DNA of 18,482 nucleotides from the NCBI GenBank assembly GCA_947174375.1, contig CAMWIS010000016.1, forward strand, positions 1-18,482, given 5' to 3'. This DNA is from an uncultured Bacteroidales bacterium (lineage in GTDB: Bacteria; Bacteroidota; Bacteroidia; Bacteroidales; P3). Position numbers and translations under genes: made by a program. This document shows positions 6,784 to 15,438 of this stretch, piece after piece. The notes under the pieces are model-generated. The model searched no databases. It was not told the DNA's origin and saw only the letters and a program-made list of their open reading frames with translations. The first letter of the stretch is position 1, and each line of letters opens with the position of its first letter.

Positions 6784-8691
6784 TTATTCGTTCATCGACA
6801 GCAGGAACTCTTCGTTCGTGCGCGTCTGCGGCACTTTCGTGCGCAGCAGTTCCATCACTTCCACCGGTGTCATGTCGGCCATGTGGTTGCGCAGGATCCA
6901 TACCTTCTGCAGCGTCTCCTTGTCTTGCAGCAGGTCGTCGCGGCGCGTGCTCGACGAAACGATGTCGATGGCCGGGAAAATCCGCTTGTTCGAGATCTTT
7001 CTATCCAGCTGGATTTCCATGTTGCCCGTCCCCTTGAATTCTTCGAAAATCACCTCGTCCATACGCGAGTTGGTTTCGGTCAGGGCCGTGGCCACAATCG
7101 TGAGCGAGCCGCCGTTTTCGATGTTACGCGCCGCGCCGAAGAAACGCTTGGGCTTCTGCAGGGCGTTGGCTTCCACACCGCCGGAGAGCACCTTGCCCGA
7201 GGCGGGGCTTACCGTATTGTAGGCGCGCGCCAAGCGCGTGATGGAGTCCAGGACGATGAGCACGTCTTGGCCGCATTCCACCAAACGTTTGGCCTTTTCC
7301 AACACGATGTTGGCGATTTTGACGTGTTTTTCGGCCGGCTCGTCGAACGTGGACGAAATGACTTCCGCCCTTACGCTGCGCTGCATATCGGTCACTTCCT
7401 CCGGACGTTCGTCAATCAACAGGATAATCATATACACTTCCGGGTGGTTGTACGAAATGGCGTTGGCCAATTCTTTCAACAACACGGTCTTACCGGTTTT
7501 AGGCGGCGCGACGATCAAACCGCGCTGCCCCTTGCCGATGGGCGTGAACATATCCATGAGGCGCATCGAGAGCGAATGGTCGGGCGCGCCGGTCAATTTG
7601 AATTTTTCTTCGGGGAACAGCGGCGTCAAGTGGTCGAACGCGATGCGGTCGCGGATGTCTTCGGGCTTGCAGCCGTTGATGGAGAGCAGTTTCCCCATCG
7701 GGAAATATTTTTCGCCCTCGCGCGGCGGTCGTACCGTACACTCAATCGTGTCGCCGGTCTTGAGGCCGAGCGAGCGGATTTGTTGCGGGGAGATATATAC
7801 GTCGTCGGGCGAGTTGAGGTAGTTGTAATCCGAGGAGCGCAGGAAGCCGAAGCCGTCCGGCATCGTTTCCAAAACCCCCTCGTAGGTTACGAAGTTCTCG
7901 AAATTGTAAGCGAAATCGTTGTTGCGGTTCTGATAATCGCCCCGCGCTTGCGGATAGTCGTTGCGGACGGGCGCGTAATCGTTGCGGTTGCCGTAGCGGT
8001 TGTAGCCGGCTTGCGGTTCGGTCTGCGGCATGGCGCCCATATCGGGCATGGGCGTGTTGTCGTTATCCTCCTCGATCGTACCCCACATGGCCGTTTCATC
8101 CATTTGGGCCGCGTTGGCCGCCGGCACGGGCCGCGCTTCGGCGTTCATCGGCTTGGGGATGAACGTGTCGGATTCTTCCATGGGCCGGACGGGCGGCGCG
8201 GGCATTTCGAAGCGGTCGTTGTTGAGGTCGGGTACCGCCGGCTTGGTCGCAACCGGTGTAGCCGTCGGCGTGGCGATGCGTTTGGACGGGTTGGAGGAGG
8301 CCGCCGGCGTGTCGCTGATGCGCGTGCGCCGTTTGAGGATGGGGGCGCTCAATACCGGTACCTCTTCCGTCGTTTCGATGGGACGGCCGTTTTCGTCCTT
8401 GGGCTTGTTGCGGCTGCCTTTCGGGCGGCCTCTTTTACGTTTCACTTCGCCGCCTTCGCCCTCGGTTTCGGTCGGGGTGGCCGCGGCCTCGGCCGCCGGT
8501 TCCGCAGTCGCTTGCGTCGGGTTGGCGGTCGCTTCCGCCTTTTTGCGGACTTCATCCAGGGCCTGAGCGTCCAATATTTTGTAAATTAAATCAGTACGGG
8601 CTAATTTTTCGAAATTCTTCAGGTTGAACCGTCGCGCCGTATCATTCAATTCGGCTGCGCTCATCGCGTTCAGATCCAAAATATTAAGCAT
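6784..8691 (-). CDS. rho: transcription termination factor Rho with long disordered insert
   Basis: A 635-residue hexameric RNA-dependent ATPase that releases transcripts, about 200 residues longer than the Escherichia coli protein. Residues 1-47 form the Rho N-terminal helical domain. About 48-262 is a low-complexity insert holding an AT-hook-like basic block (KRKRGRPKGSRNK, 84-96), Pro/Ala/Thr-rich stretches and a Tyr/Arg/Asn-rich end (230-262). The RNA-binding cold-shock-like domain spans about 265-340. The ATPase core contains Walker A APPKTGKT (395-402), the DERPEEV loop (427-433), Walker B VLIVLDS (477-483), the Q-loop region (497-520) and GTGNMEI (554-560). The ATG at 8691 gives the expected RhoN start. 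A -7 element at 8777-8784 implies a leader of about 80 nt. Large disordered inserts are known in Bacteroides Rho. Confidence 0.97.
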   Translation of the reverse strand: MLNILDLNAMSAAELNDTARRFNLKNFEKLARTDLIYKILDAQALDEVRKKAEATANPTQATAEPAAEAAATPTETEGEGGEVKRKRGRPKGSRNKPKDENGRPIETTEEVPVLSAPILKRRTRISDTPAASSNPSKRIATPTATPVATKPAVPDLNNDRFEMPAPPVRPMEESDTFIPKPMNAEARPVPAANAAQMDETAMWGTIEEDNDNTPMPDMGAMPQTEPQAGYNRYGNRNDYAPVRNDYPQARGDYQNRNNDFAYNFENFVTYEGVLETMPDGFGFLRSSDYNYLNSPDDVYISPQQIRSLGLKTGDTIECTVRPPREGEKYFPMGKLLSINGCKPEDIRDRIAFDHLTPLFPEEKFKLTGAPDHSLSMRLMDMFTPIGKGQRGLIVAPPKTGKTVLLKELANAISYNHPEVYMIILLIDERPEEVTDMQRSVRAEVISSTFDEPAEKHVKIANIVLEKAKRLVECGQDVLIVLDSITRLARAYNTVSPASGKVLSGGVEANALQKPKRFFGAARNIENGGSLTIVATALTETNSRMDEVIFEEFKGTGNMEIQLDRKISNKRIFPAIDIVSSSTRRDDLLQDKETLQKVWILRNHMADMTPVEVMELLRTKVPQTRTNEEFLLSMNE

Positions 8692-8776
8692 AAAATAGGG
8701 AATTGATTAGAAATGATTTCAGGTTTATAAATTTAGGAATCAGTGGGCGAACTTGGCGAACGGCCAATGATGAATG

Positions 8777-8784
8777 CAAAGATA
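8777..8784 (-). promoter_or_regulatory. likely -7 element of the rho-ispE promoter
   Basis: TATCTTTG on the minus strand matches the Bacteroidota -7 consensus TAnnTTTG. A weak TTTC-like -33 element may lie at about 17 bp spacing. The expected transcript starts near 8771, leaving about 80 nt before the rho ATG. The 185-bp gap 8692-8876 serves rho to the left and the DUF4293 gene to the right, and I see no other gene in it. Confidence 0.45.
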
Positions 8785-8811
8785 CGAATATTTTTTGAAA
8801 AAGAAAGCCTA

Positions 8812-8839
8812 TTGGAAATGAAAAAAATGCGTAACTTTA
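8812..8839 (+). promoter_or_regulatory. possible promoter of the DUF4293-phosphoesterase-spoT run
   Basis: TTG at 8812-8814 and TAACTTTA at 8832-8839 are separated by 17 bp. The last base of the -7 element differs from the consensus and the spacing is a little short. It would start transcription near 8845, about 30 nt before the first gene. Confidence 0.35.
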
Positions 8840-8876
8840 CCCTCTTGTAACCAAGGCTTGAAAATTTGATGTAATT

Positions 8877-9362
8877 ATGATACAACGCATTCAGTCTCTG
8901 TACTTATTGCTGGCGATGACCGCGCTTTCGGTCATGTTCTTCTTTCCGCTCGCCGTCGTGAACCCGTTGGGCAATGCGCCCTCGTTTTTGAATCTGACGG
9001 GCGTAAGCGGTTTTATGGAGGCCTACAAGGGCGCGGACATTTGGTTTATCGGCTTTACCGTCTTGACGGTGCTGCTGTTGGCCGGCATGGCGTTCATCCT
9101 GTTCTCGTACCGGCACCGGACGCGGCAAATGAAGTGGGCGCGTATCGTCTCGCTCGTGCTCGTGCTGTTCGTGGGACTGATGCTGTTGGGCTTGGATAAG
9201 GCGGCGGCCGGTATGTTCCCCGGACGGGACTGGGAAGTGTCGCTCGTGCAATACCGCTGGGCGGTCTATATGCCGTTGGTGTCGCTCGTGTTCATGGGGC
9301 TTGCGTTGCGCGGCATCCGTCATGACGAGGAATTGGTACGTTCGTCCGACCGTCTGCGTTAA
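8877..9362 (+). CDS. DUF4293 family membrane protein
   Basis: A 161-residue protein with four hydrophobic segments near 8-28, 56-77, 86-106 and 127-146, and a charged C-terminal tail, so it is an inner-membrane protein. The opening MIQRIQSLYLLLA and the overall pattern are those of DUF4293, a family seen in Bacteroidota and of unknown function. No catalytic motif is visible. It stands divergent from rho. Its TAA is followed at once by the ATG of the phosphoesterase gene (TAAATG, no gap), so translation of the two is probably coupled. No Shine-Dalgarno sequence is evident. I recognise the family from sequence pattern alone. Confidence 0.8.
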   Translation: MIQRIQSLYLLLAMTALSVMFFFPLAVVNPLGNAPSFLNLTGVSGFMEAYKGADIWFIGFTVLTVLLLAGMAFILFSYRHRTRQMKWARIVSLVLVLFVGLMLLGLDKAAAGMFPGRDWEVSLVQYRWAVYMPLVSLVFMGLALRGIRHDEELVRSSDRLR

Positions 9363-9854
9363 ATGAAACGGGTGGGCGTCATATCCGACACGCACGGCAG
9401 CGTTTCGGCCGAGGTGCAGGCGTTTTTACAGGCCTGCGACGAGGTCTGGCACGCCGGCGACGTGGGCAACGAACCTACGTTGGACGCCTGGATGCGGTTC
9501 AAGCCGCTGACGGCCGTTTATGGCAACATAGACGATTGGCGCGTGCGCGCCCGACTGTCGGAAGTGGCCGTGTTCCAATGCGAGGGCTGCAAGGTCATGA
9601 TGACGCACATAGGCGGCTACCCCGCGCACTACGCGCCCGGCATCGCGGCGCGGCTGCGGCAGGAGAAACCCGATATCTTCGTGGCGGGGCATTCGCATAT
9701 TTTGAAGGTCATGCGGGACGACGCGCACGGCTTGATGTATTTCAATCCGGGGGCGGCCGGCGATTCGGGTTTCCACAAACTCAAGACGGCCTTGCGCTTC
9801 AAGATAGACGGCAAGCGGCTCTACGACTTGGAAGTGTTTGAAATGCCGCGATGA
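9363..9854 (+). CDS. YfcE/MJ0936-like metallophosphoesterase
   Basis: A 163-residue calcineurin-like phosphoesterase covering the whole compact domain. The metal-binding motifs are all present: DTHG (residues 9-12), HAGDVGN (30-36), YGNID (53-57), MTHIGGYP (80-87) and GHSHI (109-113), followed by NPGAAG. Such proteins hydrolyse phosphodiesters in vitro with divalent metals, but the natural substrate is usually unknown and I cannot read it here. It abuts the DUF4293 gene and is followed after 61 bp by the RelA/SpoT gene. That gap holds a 12-bp GC-only palindrome at 9857-9868. Cytoplasmic, with no signal peptide. Confidence 0.9.
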   Translation: MKRVGVISDTHGSVSAEVQAFLQACDEVWHAGDVGNEPTLDAWMRFKPLTAVYGNIDDWRVRARLSEVAVFQCEGCKVMMTHIGGYPAHYAPGIAARLRQEKPDIFVAGHSHILKVMRDDAHGLMYFNPGAAGDSGFHKLKTALRFKIDGKRLYDLEVFEMPR

Positions 9855-9915
9855 TGCGGGCGCGCCCGTAGGGTCACCCGGAATAAAGAAAAGCGAAACA
9901 GAGGAGAGATAAGTG

Positions 9916-12162
9916 ATGTATGTGATAGACGAAGCACGCGAAAAGCGGGAGATACAGGAAAAGTACGAAACGATTTTCCGCTATTTCCGCCGCGACATCA
10001 GCGAACAGGAGCGTACCGACATCCAAAATGCGTTTGAGCTGGCCGTTTCCGCCCATGCCAATACGCGGCGCAAGTCGGGCGAACCCTATATCTTCCATCC
10101 GTTGGAGGTGGCGCGTATCGTGGTGGCCGACATCGGCCTGGGGCCCACGGCCGTGGTCTGCGCCCTGTTGCACGACGTGGTGGAGGACACCGAATACACG
10201 CTATCGGACATAGAGGAACGCTTCGGCGCTTCGGTGGCGCGGATTGTGGACGGTTTGACGAAAATCGACACCATTTTCGACCAAGACCAAACGGTTTCGT
10301 TGCAGGCCGAGAATTTCAAGAAAATCCTGTTCACGCTGTCGGACGACGTGCGCGTCATCCTCATCAAGCTGGCCGACCGTCTGCACAATATGCGGACGCT
10401 CGACTCCATGGCCAAGGACAAGCAACTCAAGATTTCGTCCGAAACCATCAATGTCTATGTGCCGTTGGCGCACCGGTTGGGTTTGTACACGATTAAAAGC
10501 GAACTCGAAGACTTGGCGCTGAAATATACCGAGCCGGAAATATATACCAGTATCGCCAACAAAATCAAGGAAACCGAATCGGAGCGTGCGCGTTTCATCA
10601 ACGAGTTCGTCGCGCCCATCCGCAAGAGCCTTGACGAAGCCTACCTGCAATTTTCCATTACCGGCCGCGTCAAGTCCATCTGCTCCATTTGGGGCAAGAT
10701 GAAGAAAAAGGGCGTGCCGTTCGAGGAAGTCTATGACCTGTTCGCGATACGCATTGTGCTGGATTCGCCCATAGAAAAGGAAAAGGACGACTGCTACAAG
10801 GTCTATTCGCTCGTCACGGGGCTTTACCGTCCCAATCCGGCGCGGTTGCGCGACTGGATCGCCAGCCCGAAAGCCAACGGCTACGAGGCCTTGCACACCA
10901 CGGTCATGAGCCATACGGGGCGTTGGGTCGAGGTGCAGATCCGCTCCCGCCGAATGGACGAAATAGCCGAAAAGGGGTATGCCGCGCATTGGAAATACAA
11001 GAACGAGGGCGTTATTCCTAAAGATTCGGGCTTGGATCTTTGGCTCGGCAAAATCCGCGAGATGCTGGAACAGGCCGACGAAAAGAGCGCGCTCAACTTC
11101 CTGCGCGACTTCCGCCTCAATTTCTTCGCCGGTGAAATATATGTATATACACCTAAGGGCGAGTTGAAGACGCTGCCGGCCGGCGCCACGGTATTGGACT
11201 TCGCGTTCCATATCCATTCCGACATCGGGTTGTCGGTCATCGGCGCCAAGGTCAACCACAAGTTGGAGCCCATCAACCATCCGCTCAAAAACGGCGACCA
11301 GGTTGAAATCATTACGTCCAAGACGCAGCAACCCAAGGAAGAATGGTTGCAGTATGTCGTTTCCTCGCGGGCCAAGTCGAGCATACGGCAATGGCTGCGC
11401 GACGAGCACGCGCGCTATTTCAACGAGGGACGGGCCTTGGTCAAGGGCTGGATGGAGGCCGTGCCCGTGCCGTTCAACGACGAAATGGAACACCGGCTCA
11501 TGCAGGGGCTGGCGGTGCTGAACCGCTCGCGTCTTTACTACGAGGCGGCCATCGGTCATTTCTCGGAGGCCGATATCCGCCGCGTGTTCAAGGCCGACGA
11601 AAAGCACGGCAACTGGTTCACGAATCTGTTCCGAACCTCGCCCAAGGGCAAGGATATCGACTTGCAGGACGCCATACAGGAACAGGTCAAGAGCAAGCCG
11701 GAGACGCTGGTGCTGGGCGAGGAAATCCACAAGCTGCGCTATTACGTGTCCGAATGTTGCCATCCCATTCCGGGCGACGACGTGGTGGGCATCATGATGC
11801 CGAACAAGGGCATCGAAGTACACCGCACGAACTGTCCGCGCGGCATAGAACTCATGTCGCAATACGGCAACCGCATCGTCAAGGCCAAATGGAAGAAAGA
11901 CCAGGCCGTGACGTTCCTGACGGGCTTGCGTTTGCACGGCTTCGACATCATGGGCATCGTCAAGGACATCGTGGAGGTGCTTTCCGGCGAAGACAGGGTC
12001 AATATGCGTTCACTCTCGTTTACGGCTTCGGAGGGTATGCTGGAGGGTAAAATCATGCTTTATATCGGCGATACGGAGCATCTGCAAGCGATTATCGACC
12101 GGCTCGGCCGCATAGAGGGCTTGGAGAAAATCGAGCGCATCGACCATGCCGAAGATGAATAA
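9916..12162 (+). CDS. spoT: RelA/SpoT bifunctional (p)ppGpp synthetase/hydrolase
   Basis: A 748-residue stringent-response enzyme that makes and degrades (p)ppGpp. The hydrolase domain is complete: His61, HD at 86-87, ED at 90-91 and Asp154 in KLADRLHNMR. The synthetase domain spans about 240-360 and includes RLRDWIASPKANGYEALHT (310-328) and EVQIRSRRMDEIAEKG (339-354). The TGS domain is at about 405-470, a Cys/His-containing domain at 608-655 (CCHPIPGDD at 614-622, C640), and the ACT domain from about 665. The RxRD at 310-313 replaces the usual RxKD of bifunctional enzymes and is unlike the ExDD of synthesis-only RelA, so dual activity is expected. GAGGAGAG at 9901-9908 is the ribosome site. 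A GTG at 9913 is an alternative start one codon earlier. Confidence 0.96.
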   Translation: MYVIDEAREKREIQEKYETIFRYFRRDISEQERTDIQNAFELAVSAHANTRRKSGEPYIFHPLEVARIVVADIGLGPTAVVCALLHDVVEDTEYTLSDIEERFGASVARIVDGLTKIDTIFDQDQTVSLQAENFKKILFTLSDDVRVILIKLADRLHNMRTLDSMAKDKQLKISSETINVYVPLAHRLGLYTIKSELEDLALKYTEPEIYTSIANKIKETESERARFINEFVAPIRKSLDEAYLQFSITGRVKSICSIWGKMKKKGVPFEEVYDLFAIRIVLDSPIEKEKDDCYKVYSLVTGLYRPNPARLRDWIASPKANGYEALHTTVMSHTGRWVEVQIRSRRMDEIAEKGYAAHWKYKNEGVIPKDSGLDLWLGKIREMLEQADEKSALNFLRDFRLNFFAGEIYVYTPKGELKTLPAGATVLDFAFHIHSDIGLSVIGAKVNHKLEPINHPLKNGDQVEIITSKTQQPKEEWLQYVVSSRAKSSIRQWLRDEHARYFNEGRALVKGWMEAVPVPFNDEMEHRLMQGLAVLNRSRLYYEAAIGHFSEADIRRVFKADEKHGNWFTNLFRTSPKGKDIDLQDAIQEQVKSKPETLVLGEEIHKLRYYVSECCHPIPGDDVVGIMMPNKGIEVHRTNCPRGIELMSQYGNRIVKAKWKKDQAVTFLTGLRLHGFDIMGIVKDIVEVLSGEDRVNMRSLSFTASEGMLEGKIMLYIGDTEHLQAIIDRLGRIEGLEKIERIDHAEDE

Positions 12163-12206
12163 AACGCGTCATTGATTAAGGAATAAATAAAAACATCAGA
12201 TATACC

Positions 12207-13412
12207 ATGAAAGTCTTAGTATTGAACTGCGGGAGTTCGTCTATCAAGTATCAGTTGATAGAAATGAAATCCGAAGAGGAAACCGATTTGTTGGCCAAAG
12301 GTTTGGTGGAACGCATCGGTCTGGATCATGCCGACCTGACGCATCAGGCCAAGGGCAAGGATAAACTCAAGGTCAGCAAGCCGGTGGCCGACCATGCCGA
12401 GGGCATCAACTGGGTGCTTGAATATTTGGTGCACCCGCAGCACGGTGTCATCAAAGACGTGGCCGAAATCGGCGCCGTAGGCCATCGCGTGGCGCACGGC
12501 GGCGAGAAGTTCAAGGAAAGCGTGTTGGTCAACGCCGAAGTCATGGCCGATTTGGAAGCCTGCGTGCCGCTCGCGCCCCTGCACAACCCGGCCAACCTGA
12601 AAGGCATCACGTCGATGCAGGCCCTGCTGCCCGACGTGCCGCAGTGCGCCGTATTTGACACCTCCTTCCATCAGACGATGCCCGACTACGCCTATATGTA
12701 CGGCATCCCCTACGAATATTACGAAAAGAAGCGGATGCGCCGCTACGGTTTCCACGGCACGAGCCACCGCTTCGTGGCGCAGAAAGCCTGCCGCATGACG
12801 GGCATGGACATCAACAAGACGCGCATCATCTCCTGCCACCTGGGCAACGGTGCTTCGATTGCGGCCGTTCAAAACGGCAAGTCGGTGGATACGTCGATGG
12901 GCTATACGCCGGTAGAAGGCTTGCTCATGGGCACGCGGACGGGCGATTTGGATTTGGGCGTCGTGCTGACGATTATGCAGGACGAACATCTGACGCCCGA
13001 CCAGGCCACGGCCTTGTTCAATAAGAAAAGCGGTATGCAGGGCGTTTCGGGCGTTTCCTCCGATATGCGCGACCTGTGGGCGGCGGCCGAGTCCGGCAAC
13101 GACCGCGCGCGCCTGGCCTTGGATATGTTCATCTACCGCGTTAAGAAATACATCGGCGCGTATGCGGCGGCGATGGGCGGTGCCGACATCATCCTCTTTA
13201 CGGGCGGCATAGGTGAAAACGACTTCCACGTCCGCGCGCGGGTTTGTGAAGGCTTGGAATTTATGGGCGTTTCGCTCGACAAGAAAATCAACGACGGCTT
13301 GCGCGGCGAAGACACGGTCATTTCCGCGGCCGACTCCAAAGTGAAAGTGTTGTTGGTAAGCACGGACGAGGAAAAGGTCATCGCCACCGACACCTATCGG
13401 CTTATCCGGTAA
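12207..13412 (+). CDS. ackA: acetate kinase
   Basis: A 401-residue cytoplasmic enzyme that interconverts acetyl phosphate plus ADP with acetate plus ATP, the energy-yielding last step of acetate fermentation. Visible active-site elements are Asn7 in LVLNCGSSS, Arg94 in GHRVAHGG, Asp151 in FDTSFHQ, His183 in YGFHGTSH, HLGNGAS at 211-217, Arg244 in GTRTGDLD and TGGIGEN at 332-338. The length is normal. It follows spoT after 44 bp, with AAGGAAT upstream as a weak ribosome site, and precedes lpdA by 42 bp. Phosphotransacetylase (pta), which is often adjacent, is not in this window, so its partner must be elsewhere. Confidence 0.97.
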   Translation: MKVLVLNCGSSSIKYQLIEMKSEEETDLLAKGLVERIGLDHADLTHQAKGKDKLKVSKPVADHAEGINWVLEYLVHPQHGVIKDVAEIGAVGHRVAHGGEKFKESVLVNAEVMADLEACVPLAPLHNPANLKGITSMQALLPDVPQCAVFDTSFHQTMPDYAYMYGIPYEYYEKKRMRRYGFHGTSHRFVAQKACRMTGMDINKTRIISCHLGNGASIAAVQNGKSVDTSMGYTPVEGLLMGTRTGDLDLGVVLTIMQDEHLTPDQATALFNKKSGMQGVSGVSSDMRDLWAAAESGNDRARLALDMFIYRVKKYIGAYAAAMGGADIILFTGGIGENDFHVRARVCEGLEFMGVSLDKKINDGLRGEDTVISAADSKVKVLLVSTDEEKVIATDTYRLIR

Positions 13413-13454
13413 GTTGAGGTTATTGAGTATATAAACGAACAAACTGAAAAAGCT

Positions 13455-14846
13455 ATGATTTCATACGATATCGTCGTTGTGGGCAGCGGCCCCGGCGGCT
13501 ATGTGGCGGCCATCCGCGCCGCGCAACTGGGATTCAAGACGGCGGTGGTGGAACGCGCCGAATTGGGCGGCATCTGCCTGAACTGGGGCTGTATTCCCAC
13601 CAAGGCCTTGTTGAAGAGCGCCGAAGTATTCACCCATGTCAAACACGCCGCGCAGTACGGCGTCGTGGCCGGGGATTTCAAGCCCGACATGGCGGCCATC
13701 GTGGCGCGCAGCCGTGGCGTGGCCGAAACGATGAGCAAGGGCATCGCCTATCTGCTCAACAAGAATAAAGTGGACGTCGTGGCCGGCGAAGGGCGCGTCA
13801 AGCCCGGCAAGCAGGTGGAAGTGCGTCTGAACGACGGCGGCACCGAGACGTTGGAGGCCAAGCACATCATCCTGGCCACGGGTGCGCGCAGCCGTCAGGT
13901 GCCGGCCCTGCCGCAGGATGGCCGTAAGATTATCGGCTACCGCGAGGCCTTGGTGCTGGATCATCTGCCGGAGCGCATGGTGGTGGTGGGCTCCGGCGCC
14001 ATCGGCTCCGAGTTCGCCCATTTCTACCAAAGCCTCGGCACGCAGGTTACGCTCATCGAATTCATGCCGGCCGTGGTGCCGGTCGAAGACGCCGACGTTT
14101 CGGCGCAGCTGGCGCGTTGCTTCAAGAAAAACGGCATGAAGGTGCTTACGGGCACGACCGTTGAGAAAGTCGATACGACGGGCGAAGGCTGCAAGGTTTA
14201 TGTCACGTCCAAGAAGGGCGAAGAAGTCATCGAAACCGACATCGTGTTGTCGGCCGTGGGCGTGGTCACCAACGTGGAGAACATCGGCCTGGAAGAATGC
14301 GGCATAGCCGTGGAACGCGGCAAGGTGCAGGTGGACGAATACTACCGCACGTCGGTGGAGGGCTACTACGCCATCGGCGACATCGTGCCGGGTCAGGCCT
14401 TGGCGCACGTGGCTTCGCACGAAGCCTTGATTTGCGTGGAACACATCGCGGGCTTGAACCCCAAGCCGCTCGATTACGGCAAGGTGCCGGGCTGCACTTA
14501 TACGACGCCGGAAGTGGCCTCCATCGGCCTCAACGAGCAGAAAGCCACCGAAGCCGGCTATGAACTCAAAATCGGCAAATTCCCGTTCACGGCTTCCGGT
14601 AAGGCCACGGCGGGCGGTCTGCGCGACGGCTTCGTCAAGGTGATTTTCGACGCCAAGACCGATAAGATGCTGGGTTGCCACCTGATCGGCGACCACGTGA
14701 CCGAAATGATAGGCGAGGCCTTGATGATTATGGAGAAGGGCATCACGGGCCCCGAAATCATCCATGCCGTCCATCCGCACCCGAGTATGTCGGAAGGCTT
14801 GATGGAGGCGGTGGCCATCGCTTACGGCGAATGCGTACACGTATAG
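13455..14846 (+). CDS. lpdA: dihydrolipoyl dehydrogenase
   Basis: A 463-residue FAD-dependent E3 component that reoxidises dihydrolipoyl groups of 2-oxoacid dehydrogenase or glycine-cleavage complexes with NAD. Visible are the FAD-binding GSGPGGYVAA (10-19), the redox disulfide Cys41-Cys46 in GGICLNWGCIPTK, the NAD-binding VVVGSGAIGSEFA (176-188), the FAD-contacting YYAIGDI (304-310) and the C-terminal His442/Glu447 pair in HPHPSMSEGLMEA. It has no N-terminal lipoyl domain and is of standard length. No E1, E2 or glycine-cleavage gene is next to it, so the complex it serves is not known from context. It lies 42 bp after ackA and 9 bp before the epimerase gene, probably in one transcript. Confidence 0.96.
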   Translation: MISYDIVVVGSGPGGYVAAIRAAQLGFKTAVVERAELGGICLNWGCIPTKALLKSAEVFTHVKHAAQYGVVAGDFKPDMAAIVARSRGVAETMSKGIAYLLNKNKVDVVAGEGRVKPGKQVEVRLNDGGTETLEAKHIILATGARSRQVPALPQDGRKIIGYREALVLDHLPERMVVVGSGAIGSEFAHFYQSLGTQVTLIEFMPAVVPVEDADVSAQLARCFKKNGMKVLTGTTVEKVDTTGEGCKVYVTSKKGEEVIETDIVLSAVGVVTNVENIGLEECGIAVERGKVQVDEYYRTSVEGYYAIGDIVPGQALAHVASHEALICVEHIAGLNPKPLDYGKVPGCTYTTPEVASIGLNEQKATEAGYELKIGKFPFTASGKATAGGLRDGFVKVIFDAKTDKMLGCHLIGDHVTEMIGEALMIMEKGITGPEIIHAVHPHPSMSEGLMEAVAIAYGECVHV

Positions 14847-14855
14847 GTTTTAAGC

Positions 14856-15419
14856 ATGGAAATCAAACAAACGGATATTCCGGGGCTGCTGTTGCTGCGG
14901 CCCCGGGTTTTCGGCGACGCCCGCGGCTATTTTATGGAGAGTTACGCCAAGCGGACGTGGGAAGCCGCCGGTCTGCACGCCGAGTTCGTGCAGGACAACG
15001 AATCGTGTTCATCCAAGGGCGTGTTGCGCGGCTTGCATTTTCAGACGCCGCCGCAGGCGCAGGCCAAGCTCGTGCGCGTGGTGCGCGGGGCGGTTTGGGA
15101 TGTGGCCGTCGATTTGCGGGTGGGCTCGCCCACTTACGGACGGTGGTACGGCGTGGAACTGAACGCCGACGAGAAATGGCAGTTCTTCCTGCCGGCCGGT
15201 ATGGCGCACGGCTTTCTGAGCCTCTGCGACGATACGGTCTTTACGTATAAGGTCACGGCCCCTTACGCGCCCGAAACGGAGGGCGGTCTGCCGTGGAACG
15301 ATGCCGACCTGCGGATAGACTGGCCGTTGGCCGCTTACGGCATCGACCAACCGTTGCTTTCGCCCAAAGACGGGGTCTATGCCCCGTTCAAGGACTTTAA
15401 AAGCCGGTTTACATTCTGA
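14856..15419 (+). CDS. rfbC: dTDP-4-dehydrorhamnose 3,5-epimerase
   Basis: A 187-residue RmlC-type cupin enzyme that converts dTDP-4-keto-6-deoxyglucose to the L-lyxo form on the way to dTDP-L-rhamnose. Visible are FMESYAKR at 26-33, QDNESCSSKGVLRGLHFQ at 46-63 with catalytic His61, VWDVAVDLR at 80-88, PAGMAHGFLSL at 113-123 and YKVTAPYAPETEGG at 131-144 with Tyr131. It begins 9 bp after lpdA. The other dTDP-rhamnose genes (rfbA, rfbB, rfbD) are not in the window, which is unusual because they are often clustered. A sugar transferase gene lies far upstream but is not linked to it. Downstream is a hairpin repeat at 15439-15485. Confidence 0.94.
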   Translation: MEIKQTDIPGLLLLRPRVFGDARGYFMESYAKRTWEAAGLHAEFVQDNESCSSKGVLRGLHFQTPPQAQAKLVRVVRGAVWDVAVDLRVGSPTYGRWYGVELNADEKWQFFLPAGMAHGFLSLCDDTVFTYKVTAPYAPETEGGLPWNDADLRIDWPLAAYGIDQPLLSPKDGVYAPFKDFKSRFTF

Positions 15420-15438
15420 TATGCCCGATAAACAGTTT

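Noticed and set aside
6490..8589. Long open frame on the plus strand antisense to rho and part of ispE
   Set aside because: It is the mirror of two certain genes in GC-rich DNA, with no recognisable domain and no start signal. Similar long antisense frames occur opposite korA, spoT, ackA and lpdA.
9857..9868. Perfect 12-bp GC-only palindrome between the phosphoesterase gene and spoT
   Set aside because: It is too short to form a useful hairpin with a loop, and no T-run follows, so it is not a convincing terminator. It may be chance in GC-rich DNA.
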